The notes under the pieces: generated by a model
The model's database searches: none
Told to the model about the DNA's origin: nothing
Seen by the model: the letters and a program-made list of their open reading frames with translations, nothing else
Part shown: piece after piece, positions 22,939 to 34,308 of the stretch
Layout: every line of letters starts with the position of its first letter
Position numbering within the stretch: position 1 is the first letter of the stretch
Assembly (NCBI GenBank): GCA_033807775.1
Contig: CM066325.1
Coordinates: 15,743,301-15,807,300, forward strand
Length of the DNA: 64,000 nt
Direction: 5' to 3'
Origin: Saussurea involucrata
Taxonomy: Eukaryota; Streptophyta; Magnoliopsida; Asterales; Asteraceae
Position numbers and translations under genes: made by a program

Positions 22939-24138
22939 TGTTGGTGCAAGTGTACCACATCTCTATATATCTATATATATTTATTTTGATGATTACAAAC
23001 ACACCGTATTATTGTTTATCTAACAATCCTATCCAAGTGTACAGTTCTTGAAGAACACGAAGATTTTATCTGAAGAGTTCAAGACGGAAGATTTACGTTG
23101 TCATTAGTGTTTATAATTTATAATGATAAACACCCTAAAATAATATACCACTTGGATATTTCTAAAAACCATAAATGATTTTAATTAAATAAGGTTTTTG
23201 AGAAACTGTCCTTTTCTGACGCAGGTATACCGCGAGGTTCAGCAGGTATACCGCGGCGGCTTACTGTAGATCTCTGATTGATTGGTCGTACTTTTGTCTG
23301 GGCGGTATACCGCGGTGTTTAGCAGGTATACCGCGGGTACAGTTGGGCGGTATACCGCGATGTTTAGCCGGTATACCGCGGGTACAAGTTTACGTTTGTT
23401 TTGCAGGGTTGACTTTCTCTTCTGCAAAAGTACTTTTATTACTGCACGGTATACCGCGTGCTTTTGGCGGTATACCGCGGATGCATTGTTTCCGTTGGAA
23501 GAGTTGCTATATAATGCATGCGATGGTGGAGAAGAATAACATAACAGATCAACAACACACTGCCATCTATCCATCTGATCTCTCCCAACTAATATTCCAT
23601 ACTACATATTATCACTACATATTTATTTTATGAAACGTTTTTATAAAATATCCAAGTGATAAATATTATACAAGAGTGATTACCATTGTGAGTTATACTC
23701 CTCTTGTAAGTGTTTGAATAACGGGTGTGTGATCCTGTATATCTCGATAAGCTAAAGCTTGAGAGCCTATTGCTTTCCTTTGTATTTGGTTTGTATTCTA
23801 CCGTAAAGAATACGTTTATTGGATCGTGTCGGGAAGTGTCTCGACTGGTGGTTTACCAAGTTGTGGTAAATCACTAAATCTCCGTGTCAAGTATCTCTAT
23901 CCCTTATCTCTTTATATTTCCGCTGTGCATTTAATTATATCTGTTTATATAATTATTGTATATTCATTGCATTTATACTCTGCTTTATTTACTATATTTA
24001 TACTATCCTGTATTTATACGTATCTGTTGTGTTTTCATATACTCTGTTGTATTTACATTATTAAGATATTTTTATAAAAGTTTTTTTTGAAAGTAAAAGT
24101 TTTAAATACAACCTTACCCCCCCTTAGGTTGTCCAACA
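22939..24138 (+). repeat. LTR 1 of C
   Basis: It runs TGTTGGTGCAAGTG to TTGTCCAACA. It differs from LTR 2 by a G at about 23015 in the GTATTATTGTTTATC run. Confidence 0.95.
23222..23514 (+). promoter_or_regulatory. Palindrome array and TATA box in the U3 of C
   Basis: Eight GGTATACC-centred palindromes (GCGGTATACCGC and variants, including GCACGGTATACCGCGTGC at 23445) lie between 23222 and 23482, just upstream of TATATAA at 23508-23514. Same arrangement as in B. Copies are at +3737 and +7474. Confidence 0.7.
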
Positions 24139-24140
24139 AT

Positions 24141-24152
24141 TGGTATCAGAGC
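24141..24152 (+). promoter_or_regulatory. Primer binding site, first unit of C
   Basis: TGGTATCAGAGC two bases after LTR 1. Second copy at 27878-27889. Confidence 0.92.
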
Positions 24153-24204
24153 GGGGCTTTCAAAAATTATCTGTTTAAATTTTTAAAGTTATATCTTTTA
24201 TATA

Positions 24205-26106
24205 ATGGCTCAACAAACTGTTTTGTTTTCAAAACCTCCTATTATTGATACTGAAAAATTTGGTATTTGGGCAAAATTATTTGAATGTCACGTGCGTGGC
24301 AAAAATAGAAAGATGTGGGAAATTATTGAAAAAGGAAATTTTATTCCAACCAAAATCGTAAATGATCTTATTGTTGAAAAAGATTCTAAAGAGTGGACTC
24401 CCACTGATGAAGCTTCGTATTGTTTAAATTTTGAAGCTAAAAACATGTTATATGCTGCTTTAAATTCTGATGAAATAGAAAGAGTTTTTACTTATGAAAC
24501 TGCTAATGAAATATGGCAAAGTTTAAATGACACTCATCGTGGAAACACGCAAGTCAAAAGCAGTAAAATAAATATTCTAGTTCATGATTATGAAATGTTC
24601 GAGATGACTCAAGATGAGTCTATCGATTCTATGTTTAAAAGATTTAACCTCATAATGACTACTTTACAAGGATTAGGTCGTACTTATCCTAATGAAGATT
24701 ATGTAAGGAAGATTCTTCGAGCACTACCTTCGGAGTGGATGCAAAAGATTACATCGTTAGAAGATTCCCGAGATCTCTCAACAATGAAGCTCGACGATCT
24801 TGTCGGCAATCTTAAAGTGCACGAAATTGCACTAAAAAGAAATCAAGTTCGGGATCGAGTCAAAAAGAAATCCATAGCTCTCAAAGCCGTTGCCCCTAAA
24901 GATGAGGAAGAAGAAGAGGAGGAAGAAGCAAGTTCCTCAAATGACGAATCCGAAAGTCTTGACGATTTAATCGAGATGGTAAGAAAACTCTCTAAACTTT
25001 TATCTAACAAAAAATTTGCCAATATTGATAGGTTTCAAGGAAATGGAGACTACCATCGTGGTGGTAAAAATCAAAGTCGCAACGTCCATAACAAATATGA
25101 CGAATCTAGTGACGATGAAAAAGCCAATAAAAAGAAAGGCTTTTGCTATGTGTGTGGTGATAAAAATCACTATGCAAATGTGTGTCCAAAACGTGCTAAA
25201 CAAATCAACACACCAAAAACTTTCGTCGGAGCCGCGTGGAGCGCAAACGAAGATGAAGACAAGAATATTTGTCTCATGGCCGACCGTGATGATGAGGTAT
25301 CTACATCATGTTTTCATGACAATAATTATGATAGTAATTATAGTGATAATTATTATGATAGTGATAATGAAAATAATCTTGAAGAATTATATGAATCATT
25401 TCACAAAATGGCTGCTCTTGCAAATCGTTACCAAGACGAAATTTCTAGATTAAAAGAAACGATATCTGCATGTAATAAGGAAATTAATGATGGCAAACAA
25501 AAATCTGAAAATAATATGAATATAATTGCTAAATTAGAAACTAAATTAGGAGAAAAAGATTTTTGTAAATCTTGTGATGCTCTAAATAAAGAAATTGCAT
25601 GCTTAAATAAAAAGTCACATGAAAATATTATTTGTGCAAAATGTGATATTCTTGAGAATGAGATTGCATGTTTAAAAGGAAAATGTGATTCGTATGAAAA
25701 GGATGATTTATTAGCAAAAGCTTTTCAAAGTAGTAATGAGAAAGTCTTTAACATGCTAAATATGCCTAACCGTATAAAATGTAGAAAAGGTATTGGTTCC
25801 GATACGTGCAAAGATAAATGTTCTTGTATGCCCATCAAAAGATTTTATGAATCACCTAAAGTTAATACAAAAAATCAATATGTGCAAAAACCTCCGTATG
25901 TGCGTAAAATGAATAATGCAAATAATATACCAAAAAAACCGTATGCTCGCATGTATAACGATAATTTTTCTAGACCTAATGCGAATATAAATGCTTCATT
26001 TTATGTGTATGATAAATACAATCGCAAAATTAGAATGGTTAGAAAATGGATTCCGAAAGGAATGTTTAATGTTGACAATCCCGGTGGGATGCGTTTGTGG
26101 TTTTAA
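24205..26106 (+). CDS. gag: Gag of element C, first copy (633 aa)
   Basis: Copia Gag related to that of B from end to end. It has the same N-terminal core (FGIWAKLFECHVRG, LPSEWMQKITSLEDSRD), an eight-glutamate run near residue 235, a CCHC knuckle (CYVCGDKNHYANVC, about 313-327), repeated CxxC motifs in a Lys/Glu-rich region and a C-terminal KWIPKGMF...GGMRLWF. ATG at 24205 begins MAQQ, as in B. There is no downstream pol, so the product can package RNA but needs enzymes from elsewhere, plausibly a B-like Sirevirus. The complete, stop-free frame despite loss of pol suggests the gag has been under selection. Confidence 0.94.
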   Translation: MAQQTVLFSKPPIIDTEKFGIWAKLFECHVRGKNRKMWEIIEKGNFIPTKIVNDLIVEKDSKEWTPTDEASYCLNFEAKNMLYAALNSDEIERVFTYETANEIWQSLNDTHRGNTQVKSSKINILVHDYEMFEMTQDESIDSMFKRFNLIMTTLQGLGRTYPNEDYVRKILRALPSEWMQKITSLEDSRDLSTMKLDDLVGNLKVHEIALKRNQVRDRVKKKSIALKAVAPKDEEEEEEEEASSSNDESESLDDLIEMVRKLSKLLSNKKFANIDRFQGNGDYHRGGKNQSRNVHNKYDESSDDEKANKKKGFCYVCGDKNHYANVCPKRAKQINTPKTFVGAAWSANEDEDKNICLMADRDDEVSTSCFHDNNYDSNYSDNYYDSDNENNLEELYESFHKMAALANRYQDEISRLKETISACNKEINDGKQKSENNMNIIAKLETKLGEKDFCKSCDALNKEIACLNKKSHENIICAKCDILENEIACLKGKCDSYEKDDLLAKAFQSSNEKVFNMLNMPNRIKCRKGIGSDTCKDKCSCMPIKRFYESPKVNTKNQYVQKPPYVRKMNNANNIPKKPYARMYNDNFSRPNANINASFYVYDKYNRKIRMVRKWIPKGMFNVDNPGGMRLWF

Positions 26107-26675
26107 ACAAATTTTGTGGATTGTATGTTGTCATGTTTTATTTTATGTCGACAACATATTTTAATTTTTTTTTGCAGTTTATGTTTTATACTAACTGTTA
26201 AAAGGACCCATAAGAAAAGGGTACCACAAAAAATTTTCTTTGCCTTTTGTAGGTGTTTCCCGACGAGGATATAATACGTGTTTCCTGACGAGGATATAAT
26301 ACGTGTTCCCTGACGAGGTCATAATACGTGGTTTTTTTTGCTCACATAAAATTAACCGAAAAATCGAAGCCTTAAGATCCTTTTTTGGTGCAAGTGTTTC
26401 TTTTTGGTTATTTTGTTTTATGTCTATTATATGCTTTTTATGCATATTTTATTGTCCCTCAAATTTTATAATTTGTTATTAATTTGAGGGGGAGCTTTTT
26501 ATCTTTTACCTATGAGATTATGCTCTCTCAAATATATGCATATTTTGAGGGGGAGCATCTCTCGAGGGGAAGCATACCGTCTTTCTTGACCCTTTTTGTT
26601 TCGACAAACGGGGGAGAGAAACCGCATATGCTCATGCTTAGCGGTTGTGTTTGTCATCATCAAAAAGGGGGAGAT
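26107..26675 (+). other. Post-gag region of C: pol replaced by short non-coding segment
   Basis: The stretch 26195-26252 aligns with the gag-pol junction of B up to CTTTTGTAG. From there the B pol sequence is absent. Three 25-bp repeats, unrelated AT-rich DNA and then the B-like polypurine series (GAGGGGGAGC, AAACGGGGGAGAG, AAAAAGGGGGAGAT) follow. The copy is at 29844-30412. Confidence 0.8.
26253..26327 (+). repeat. Three tandem 25-bp units
   Basis: GTGTTTCCCGACGAGGATAT-type units at 26253, 26278 and 26303 (one to three differences each). Repeated at 29990-30064. Confidence 0.9.
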
Positions 26676-27875
26676 TGTTGGTGCAAGTGTACCACATCTC
26701 TATATATCTATATATATTTATTTTGATGATTACAAACACACCGTATTATTTTTTATCTAACAATCCTATCCAAGTGTACAGTTCTTGAAGAACACGAAGA
26801 TTTTATCTGAAGAGTTCAAGACGGAAGATTTACGTTGTCATTAGTGTTTATAATTTATAATGATAAACACCCTAAAATAATATACCACTTGGATATTTCT
26901 AAAAACCATAAATGATTTTAATTAAATAAGGTTTTTGAGAAACTGTCCTTTTCTGACGCAGGTATACCGCGAGGTTCAGCAGGTATACCGCGGCGGCTTA
27001 CTGTAGATCTCTGATTGATTGGTCGTACTTTTGTCTGGGCGGTATACCGCGGTGTTTAGCAGGTATACCGCGGGTACAGTTGGGCGGTATACCGCGATGT
27101 TTAGCCGGTATACCGCGGGTACAAGTTTACGTTTGTTTTGCAGGGTTGACTTTCTCTTCTGCAAAAGTACTTTTATTACTGCACGGTATACCGCGTGCTT
27201 TTGGCGGTATACCGCGGATGCATTGTTTCCGTTGGAAGAGTTGCTATATAATGCATGCGATGGTGGAGAAGAATAACATAACAGATCAACAACACACTGC
27301 CATCTATCCATCTGATCTCTCCCAACTAATATTCCATACTACATATTATCACTACATATTTATTTTATGAAACGTTTTTATAAAATATCCAAGTGATAAA
27401 TATTATACAAGAGTGATTACCATTGTGAGTTATACTCCTCTTGTAAGTGTTTGAATAACGGGTGTGTGATCCTGTATATCTCGATAAGCTAAAGCTTGAG
27501 AGCCTATTGCTTTCCTTTGTATTTGGTTTGTATTCTACCGTAAAGAATACGTTTATTGGATCGTGTCGGGAAGTGTCTCGACTGGTGGTTTACCAAGTTG
27601 TGGTAAATCACTAAATCTCCGTGTCAAGTATCTCTATCCCTTATCTCTTTATATTTCCGCTGTGCATTTAATTATATCTGTTTATATAATTATTGTATAT
27701 TCATTGCATTTATACTCTGCTTTATTTACTATATTTATACTATCCTGTATTTATACGTATCTGTTGTGTTTTCATATACTCTGTTGTATTTACATTATTA
27801 AGATATTTTTATAAAAGTTTTTTTTGAAAGTAAAAGTTTTAAATACAACCTTACCCCCCCTTAGGTTGTCCAACA
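26676..27875 (+). repeat. LTR 2 of C (shared middle LTR)
   Basis: Acts as 3' LTR of the first unit and 5' LTR of the second. Almost identical to LTR 1 and LTR 3. Confidence 0.95.
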
Positions 27876-27941
27876 ATTGGTATCAGAGCGGGGCTTTCAA
27901 AAATTATCTGTTTAAATTTTTAAAGTTATATCTTTTATATA

Positions 27942-29843
27942 ATGGCTCAACAAACTGTTTTGTTTTCAAAACCTCCTATTATTGATACTGAAAAATTTGG
28001 TATTTGGGCAAAATTATTTGAATGTCACGTGCGTGGCAAAAATAGAAAGATGTGGGAAATTATTGAAAAAGGAAATTTTATTCCAACCAAAATCGTAAAT
28101 GATCTTATTGTTGAAAAAGATTCTAAAGAGTGGACTCCCACTGATGAAGCTTCGTATTGTTTAAATTTTGAAGCTAAAAACATGTTATATGCTGCTTTAA
28201 ATTCTGATGAAATAGAAAGAGTTTTTACTTATGAAACTGCTAATGAAATATGGCAAAGTTTAAATGACACTCATCGTGGAAACACGCAAGTCAAAAGCAG
28301 TAAAATAAATATTCTAGTTCATGATTATGAAATGTTCGAGATGACTCAAGATGAGTCTATCGATTCTATGTTTAAAAGATTTAACCTCATAATGACTACT
28401 TTACAAGGATTAGGTCGTACTTATCCTAATGAAGATTATGTAAGGAAGATTCTTCGAGCACTACCTTCGGAGTGGATGCAAAAGATTACATCGTTAGAAG
28501 ATTCCCGAGATCTCTCAACAATGAAGCTCGACGATCTTGTCGGCAATCTTAAAGTGCACGAAATTGCACTAAAAAGAAATCAAGTTCGGGATCGAGTCAA
28601 AAAGAAATCCATAGCTCTCAAAGCCGTTGCCCCTAAAGATGAGGAAGAAGAAGAGGAGGAAGAAGCAAGTTCCTCAAATGACGAATCCGAAAGTCTTGAC
28701 GATTTAATCGAGATGGTAAGAAAACTCTCTAAACTTTTATCTAACAAAAAATTTGCCAATATTGATAGGTTTCAAGGAAATGGAGACTACCATCGTGGTG
28801 GTAAAAATCAAAGTCGCAACGTCCATAACAAATATGACGAATCTAGTGACGATGAAAAAGCCAATAAAAAGAAAGGCTTTTGCTATGTGTGTGGTGATAA
28901 AAATCACTATGCAAATGTGTGTCCAAAACGTGCTAAACAAATCAACACACCAAAAACTTTCGTCGGAGCCGCGTGGAGCGCAAACGAAGATGAAGACAAG
29001 AATATTTGTCTCATGGCCGACCGTGATGATGAGGTATCTACATCATGTTTTCATGACAATAATTATGATAGTAATTATAGTGATAATTATTATGATAGTG
29101 ATAATGAAAATAATCTTGAAGAATTATATGAATCATTTCACAAAATGGCTGCTCTTGCAAATCGTTACCAAGACGAAATTTCTAGATTAAAAGAAACGAT
29201 ATCTGCATGTAATAAGGAAATTAATGATGGCAAACAAAAATCTGAAAATAATATGAATATAATTGCTAAATTAGAAACTAAATTAGGAGAAAAAGATTTT
29301 TGTAAATCTTGTGATGCTCTAAATAAAGAAATTGCATGCTTAAATAAAAAGTCACATGAAAATATTATTTGTGCAAAATGTGATATTCTTGAGAATGAGA
29401 TTGCATGTTTAAAAGGAAAATGTGATTCGTATGAAAAGGATGATTTATTAGCAAAAGCTTTTCAAAGTAGTAATGAGAAAGTCTTTAACATGCTAAATAT
29501 GCCTAACCGTATAAAATGTAGAAAAGGTATTGGTTCCGATACGTGCAAAGATAAATGTTCTTGTATGCCCATCAAAAGATTTTATGAATCACCTAAAGTT
29601 AATACAAAAAATCAATATGTGCAAAAACCTCCGTATGTGCGTAAAATGAATAATGCAAATAATATACCAAAAAAACCGTATGCTCGCATGTATAACGATA
29701 ATTTTTCTAGACCTAATGCGAATATAAATGCTTCATTTTATGTGTATGATAAATACAATCGCAAAATTAGAATGGTTAGAAAATGGATTCCGAAAGGAAT
29801 GTTTAATGTTGACAATCCCGGTGGGATGCGTTTGTGGTTTTAA
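27942..29843 (+). CDS. gag: Gag of element C, second copy (633 aa)
   Basis: The predicted protein is identical to the first copy 3737 bp upstream, with the same core, zinc knuckle and C-terminal KWIPKG motif. Identity over the interior, so far as I can read it, means the duplication is very recent or kept homogeneous. An assembly duplication must also be considered. Same dependence on external pol as the first copy. Confidence 0.94.
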   Translation: MAQQTVLFSKPPIIDTEKFGIWAKLFECHVRGKNRKMWEIIEKGNFIPTKIVNDLIVEKDSKEWTPTDEASYCLNFEAKNMLYAALNSDEIERVFTYETANEIWQSLNDTHRGNTQVKSSKINILVHDYEMFEMTQDESIDSMFKRFNLIMTTLQGLGRTYPNEDYVRKILRALPSEWMQKITSLEDSRDLSTMKLDDLVGNLKVHEIALKRNQVRDRVKKKSIALKAVAPKDEEEEEEEEASSSNDESESLDDLIEMVRKLSKLLSNKKFANIDRFQGNGDYHRGGKNQSRNVHNKYDESSDDEKANKKKGFCYVCGDKNHYANVCPKRAKQINTPKTFVGAAWSANEDEDKNICLMADRDDEVSTSCFHDNNYDSNYSDNYYDSDNENNLEELYESFHKMAALANRYQDEISRLKETISACNKEINDGKQKSENNMNIIAKLETKLGEKDFCKSCDALNKEIACLNKKSHENIICAKCDILENEIACLKGKCDSYEKDDLLAKAFQSSNEKVFNMLNMPNRIKCRKGIGSDTCKDKCSCMPIKRFYESPKVNTKNQYVQKPPYVRKMNNANNIPKKPYARMYNDNFSRPNANINASFYVYDKYNRKIRMVRKWIPKGMFNVDNPGGMRLWF

Positions 29844-30412
29844 ACAAATTTTGTGGATTGTATGTTGTCATGTTTTATTTTATGTCGACAACATATTTTA
29901 ATTTTTTTTTGCAGTTTATGTTTTATACTAACTGTTAAAAGGACCCATAAGAAAAGGGTACCACAAAAAATTTTCTTTGCCTTTTGTAGGTGTTTCCCGA
30001 CGAGGATATAATACGTGTTTCCTGACGAGGATATAATACGTGTTCCCTGACGAGGTCATAATACGTGGTTTTTTTTGCTCACATAAAATTAACCGAAAAA
30101 TCGAAGCCTTAAGATCCTTTTTTGGTGCAAGTGTTTCTTTTTGGTTATTTTGTTTTATGTCTATTATATGCTTTTTATGCATATTTTATTGTCCCTCAAA
30201 TTTTATAATTTGTTATTAATTTGAGGGGGAGCTTTTTATCTTTTACCTATGAGATTATGCTCTCTCAAATATATGCATATTTTGAGGGGGAGCATCTCTC
30301 GAGGGGAAGCATACCGTCTTTCTTGACCCTTTTTGTTTCGACAAACGGGGGAGAGAAACCGCATATGCTCATGCTTAGCGGTTGTGTTTGTCATCATCAA
30401 AAAGGGGGAGAT

Positions 30413-31612
30413 TGTTGGTGCAAGTGTACCACATCTCTATATATCTATATATATTTATTTTGATGATTACAAACACACCGTATTATTTTTTATCTAACAA
30501 TCCTATCCAAGTGTACAGTTCTTGAAGAACACGAAGATTTTATCTGAAGAGTTCAAGACGGAAGATTTACGTTGTCATTAGTGTTTATAATTTATAATGA
30601 TAAACACCCTAAAATAATATACCACTTGGATATTTCTAAAAACCATAAATGATTTTAATTAAATAAGGTTTTTGAGAAACTGTCCTTTTCTGACGCAGGT
30701 ATACCGCGAGGTTCAGCAGGTATACCGCGGCGGCTTACTGTAGATCTCTGATTGATTGGTCGTACTTTTGTCTGGGCGGTATACCGCGGTGTTTAGCAGG
30801 TATACCGCGGGTACAGTTGGGCGGTATACCGCGATGTTTAGCCGGTATACCGCGGGTACAAGTTTACGTTTGTTTTGCAGGGTTGACTTTCTCTTCTGCA
30901 AAAGTACTTTTATTACTGCACGGTATACCGCGTGCTTTTGGCGGTATACCGCGGATGCATTGTTTCCGTTGGAAGAGTTGCTATATAATGCATGCGATGG
31001 TGGAGAAGAATAACATAACAGATCAACAACACACTGCCATCTATCCATCTGATCTCTCCCAACTAATATTCCATACTACATATTATCACTACATATTTAT
31101 TTTATGAAACGTTTTTATAAAATATCCAAGTGATAAATATTATACAAGAGTGATTACCATTGTGAGTTATACTCCTCTTGTAAGTGTTTGAATAACGGGT
31201 GTGTGATCCTGTATATCTCGATAAGCTAAAGCTTGAGAGCCTATTGCTTTCCTTTGTATTTGGTTTGTATTCTACCGTAAAGAATACGTTTATTGGATCG
31301 TGTCGGGAAGTGTCTCGACTGGTGGTTTACCAAGTTGTGGTAAATCACTAAATCTCCGTGTCAAGTATCTCTATCCCTTATCTCTTTATATTTCCGCTGT
31401 GCATTTAATTATATCTGTTTATATAATTATTGTATATTCATTGCATTTATACTCTGCTTTATTTACTATATTTATACTATCCTGTATTTATACGTATCTG
31501 TTGTGTTTTCATATACTCTGTTGTATTTACATTATTAAGATATTTTTATAAAAGTTTTTTTTGAAAGTAAAAGTTTTAAATACAACCTTACCCCCCCTTA
31601 GGTTGTCTAACA
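30413..31612 (+). repeat. LTR 3 of C
   Basis: Same as LTR 2, except that the terminal inverted end reads TTGTCTAACA instead of TTGTCCAACA. Confidence 0.95.
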
Positions 31613-32273
31613 CCGTACCCAAGTGCCCTCGGTGACCGGATGCCTATTTTAGTAAAAGCACATAATCATATAATATAATATATGTAATAATCGATACTAC
31701 TATATGCGTCCAGCATACAGTATATCATTTCTCCGAACATATTCTATATATATAAAATATCAAGAATATTAATATCTTCTCATCTCAATCTCTTAATCAT
31801 CTCCTCTTTAACTTAGCATGGAAGTTAATATCTCAAGAAAACTTCAAATCATGTTTAGAGTTCATAACCACATATCAATTTCATGTAGTAGATAAATCAA
31901 ACTTAGCATGCATGATTAATAATAATACTAGTTCATCAACTTCATATATAACTCCTCTTAAAAGTTTTAGCATGGAATCAACATAATACAACTTTTAATT
32001 GCCCTCTTGGCTTATCTCTAATTTAATCAAATCTACATAAAACATATTCATGCATACATATAAAGCATCTAATTCAAGATTAATTACTGAATTTTAAAGA
32101 GAGTTGAATAAACTCACCTGATGCGTTATTACTCCTTTTAATCCTTTTTAACACGTAAGGCTCCTTTCTTCACTACCACAGCTTACTGTATTATTCAATT
32201 ACATATACTGATATTAATCATCAAAGCAGAACCCTCTATAACTGAAAATCCTTCATTTCTAAAAATCACATCT

Positions 32274-32590
32274 CAAGTCGCAATGAACTGAAATCGCAAT
32301 CACCTATTGCGATTTCACTTCCAAATCGCAACCAACTAAAGTCGCAGTCCTCTATTGCGATCCCAAAACCAAATCGCAGTCAACGGTTGCGATTTCATCC
32401 TCAAATCGCAACTCGTCATTGCGATTTCACTCCAAGTCGCAGTGAACTGCTGCAACTACAGTACCAAGTCGCAACTGCCCATTGCGATTTCGACCCAAGT
32501 CGCAACCAACTGTTGCGATTCCAAAGCCGAGTCGCAATGGCCTGCTGCGACTCCAACTCCAAGTCGCAATTGCCTATTGCGACTTCGATG
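32274..32590 (-). repeat. Hairpin array, TCGCA...TGCGA type, in solo LTR D
   Basis: About ten units of ~32 bp, each with an AAGTCGCA or AAATCGCA arm and a TGCGACT or TGCGATT arm. Homologous in kind to 5205-5430 and 57968-58190. Confidence 0.8.
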
Positions 32591-34308
32591 ATATTCATCC
32601 AAGTCTCAGACCACTAAGTTCATCTAAAAACCCAGATTTTTATACTTTTAATCCATGTTTGTTTATGCCAATTTGCAGATATGTTTAATACACTTATCCT
32701 AACATATCCTAAAAACTCAGATTCTCTTTATCATCAAATTTACCAAAACCCAATATAAAACTCCATAGAAAGCTTTAATCTAAGAAGATGAAGAATTAAA
32801 TGATATGATTACCTTTATGATTCTTCAACTAACACCAGATTATAGAATTTCCAGCAACTCTTTCCTTTTCTTCCTTCTCTTTCTCGATGTCTCTATCTCA
32901 ATCTCTCTCTCGGTTTCACTTTCTCAACCGAAATACACACCAACATAAGACACACACACATTCTCAATTACTTAGCTTACATAGCTAAATTAATGACACC
33001 TCATAATTTAAAACATGAGTCATAGACCATTTCCAAATTAAACCTCCAACTTTCAAAGAATTGCACAACAAACCCTCAACATGAAAATCCATTTCAACAA
33101 CACTTTCAATCAATTACAAACCTAACCCCCAAGTAAGTTTATAAATTCATAAAATAATATAACAGAAAATTTAGGATGTTACACTTACTGGGTCACACCT
33201 CCCATGGCATAAATGGGACACCCCCCCGGTATGAGCACTGGCGGGCCACCCCCACCCCCCGACTTAGCCGATTTACATCCAACAACAATGTATGCATACA
33301 TCTCAAATAAACTTTCATACAAGCAACATCATATGATAAAACATGGCATTTCGACTCATTTACTTACTTCGGAAAACACGTTTTAAAACACGTATTTTTA
33401 GTTAGAAAAACTCACCTGGTGCTCTTAACGACTCTTCTTGTTTTACTTTTGACCTTCAAATGGGATACTTGAGTAAGTGGATAAAAATAAGCTGACCGGA
33501 TACTAACCAGACACCAGACTTTTCGGACACCAACTATCCGGACACACTCACCGGACACCACACTGTCCGGATGTTACTTACCTGATACCATACTATTCGG
33601 ACTCCCCTTCCCGGACAACTATACTATCCGGACAACTACCCTATCTGGACAACTATCTAACTCTCCAGACACTACGCTATCCGGACAACTAAGCTATCAT
33701 GTCAGGACACTACGCTATCCGTACAACTAAGCTATCCGGACTCCTTACCGGACACTTTGTCCGGGCACCAGCACAGAGCTTCCCGGACGCGAGGTCTGTG
33801 ACATTTTGGGATCGAAATCTGCCGTCAAACCCCTCAATCAAAACGATTTCGCGATAAAGACAACACTATAAACATACTTAGTTCTTTTCTCACAAACCCT
33901 TTGCTGCTTAAACGCAAAGATACAATCTACTAACCCACTTAGAACAATTATTGCAAGTTTTCAACCACAAAACCCAAATGACTGCTTTCTTCAAAACAAA
34001 CCAAGAACAAATAAGTTGAATCAAGAGGTTACCTGGAAGAATTGATGCAGAAACTATCTCCAATCCAACCCTCCTGATTCCTTCCAACTGCACTCCCAAT
34101 CGATTTACCAAAAATCCCTTTGTTCTCCCTCCAGCCTCCACTTACACGAACAAGAAATAAAATAGGGTTTTAGGGTTTTTATTACTTTCCTTTATTGCAC
34201 AAAGGCCCTTTTCTTTTATTTGCACTTAGGCCCCTGAACTTATATTTTCACCAAGAATCTCCTTAACAATTAAATCTTGCACAAGCAAGTCACGGTTATT
34301 ACAATACA

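Larger units (their letters stand above)
22939..31612 (+). mobile_element. C: tandem gag-only copia element, LTR-gag-LTR-gag-LTR, TSD CCGTA
   Basis: Three 1200-bp LTRs (22939-24138, 26676-27875, 30413-31612) alternate with two 2537-bp interiors, with an exact period of 3737 bp. CCGTA lies outside both ends (22934-22938, 31613-31617), so the compound sits in one insertion site. Each interior has primer site, gag and Sirevirus polypurine tracts but no protease, integrase, RT or RNase H. This matches the class called TR-GAG. The LTR and gag are related to those of B but clearly a different subfamily. Confidence 0.93.
22106..33183 (-). mobile_element. D: solo LTR of the G1 family, minus strand, split by C, TSD CTTAC
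   Basis: It begins TGAAACACCC and ends ...GGATGTTACA, the reverse of the G1 LTR. CTTAC flanks it at 22101-22105 and 33184-33188, and the intact target CTTACTGGGTC is seen at the paralogous site 10954. Pieces 22106-22938 and 31618-33183 make an LTR of about 2.4 kb. No interior is present, so this is an LTR left by recombination. Confidence 0.93.
10525..34303 (-). mobile_element. A: Ty3/gypsy-like LTR retrotransposon, minus strand, host of nested insertions
   Basis: Both ends are clean (TGTAACAACCC at 10525, ...GGTTATTACA ending 34303) and flanked by ATACA (10520-10524, 34304-34308). The primer site complement GCTCTGATACCA (21656-21667) sits just inside the right LTR, so transcription runs leftwards. 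Removing nested B, D and C leaves about 4.5 kb. The interior is related to G1 and has no intact gene. One deletion joins the left LTR directly to mid-interior sequence at about 11590. Confidence 0.9.
21670..34303 (-). repeat. 5' LTR of A (right end), interrupted by D and C
   Basis: The segments 21670-22105 and 33189-34303 rejoin seamlessly at CTTAC to give an LTR of about 1.55 kb that aligns with 10525-11590. Its outer 445 bp (33859-34303) is absent from the other LTR. Confidence 0.9.

Noticed and set aside
32355..32688. Overlapping ORFs with SQLPIA or SRNQLL repeats (also 57924-58360)
   Set aside because: Products of translating the TCGCA/TGCGA hairpin array in six frames.
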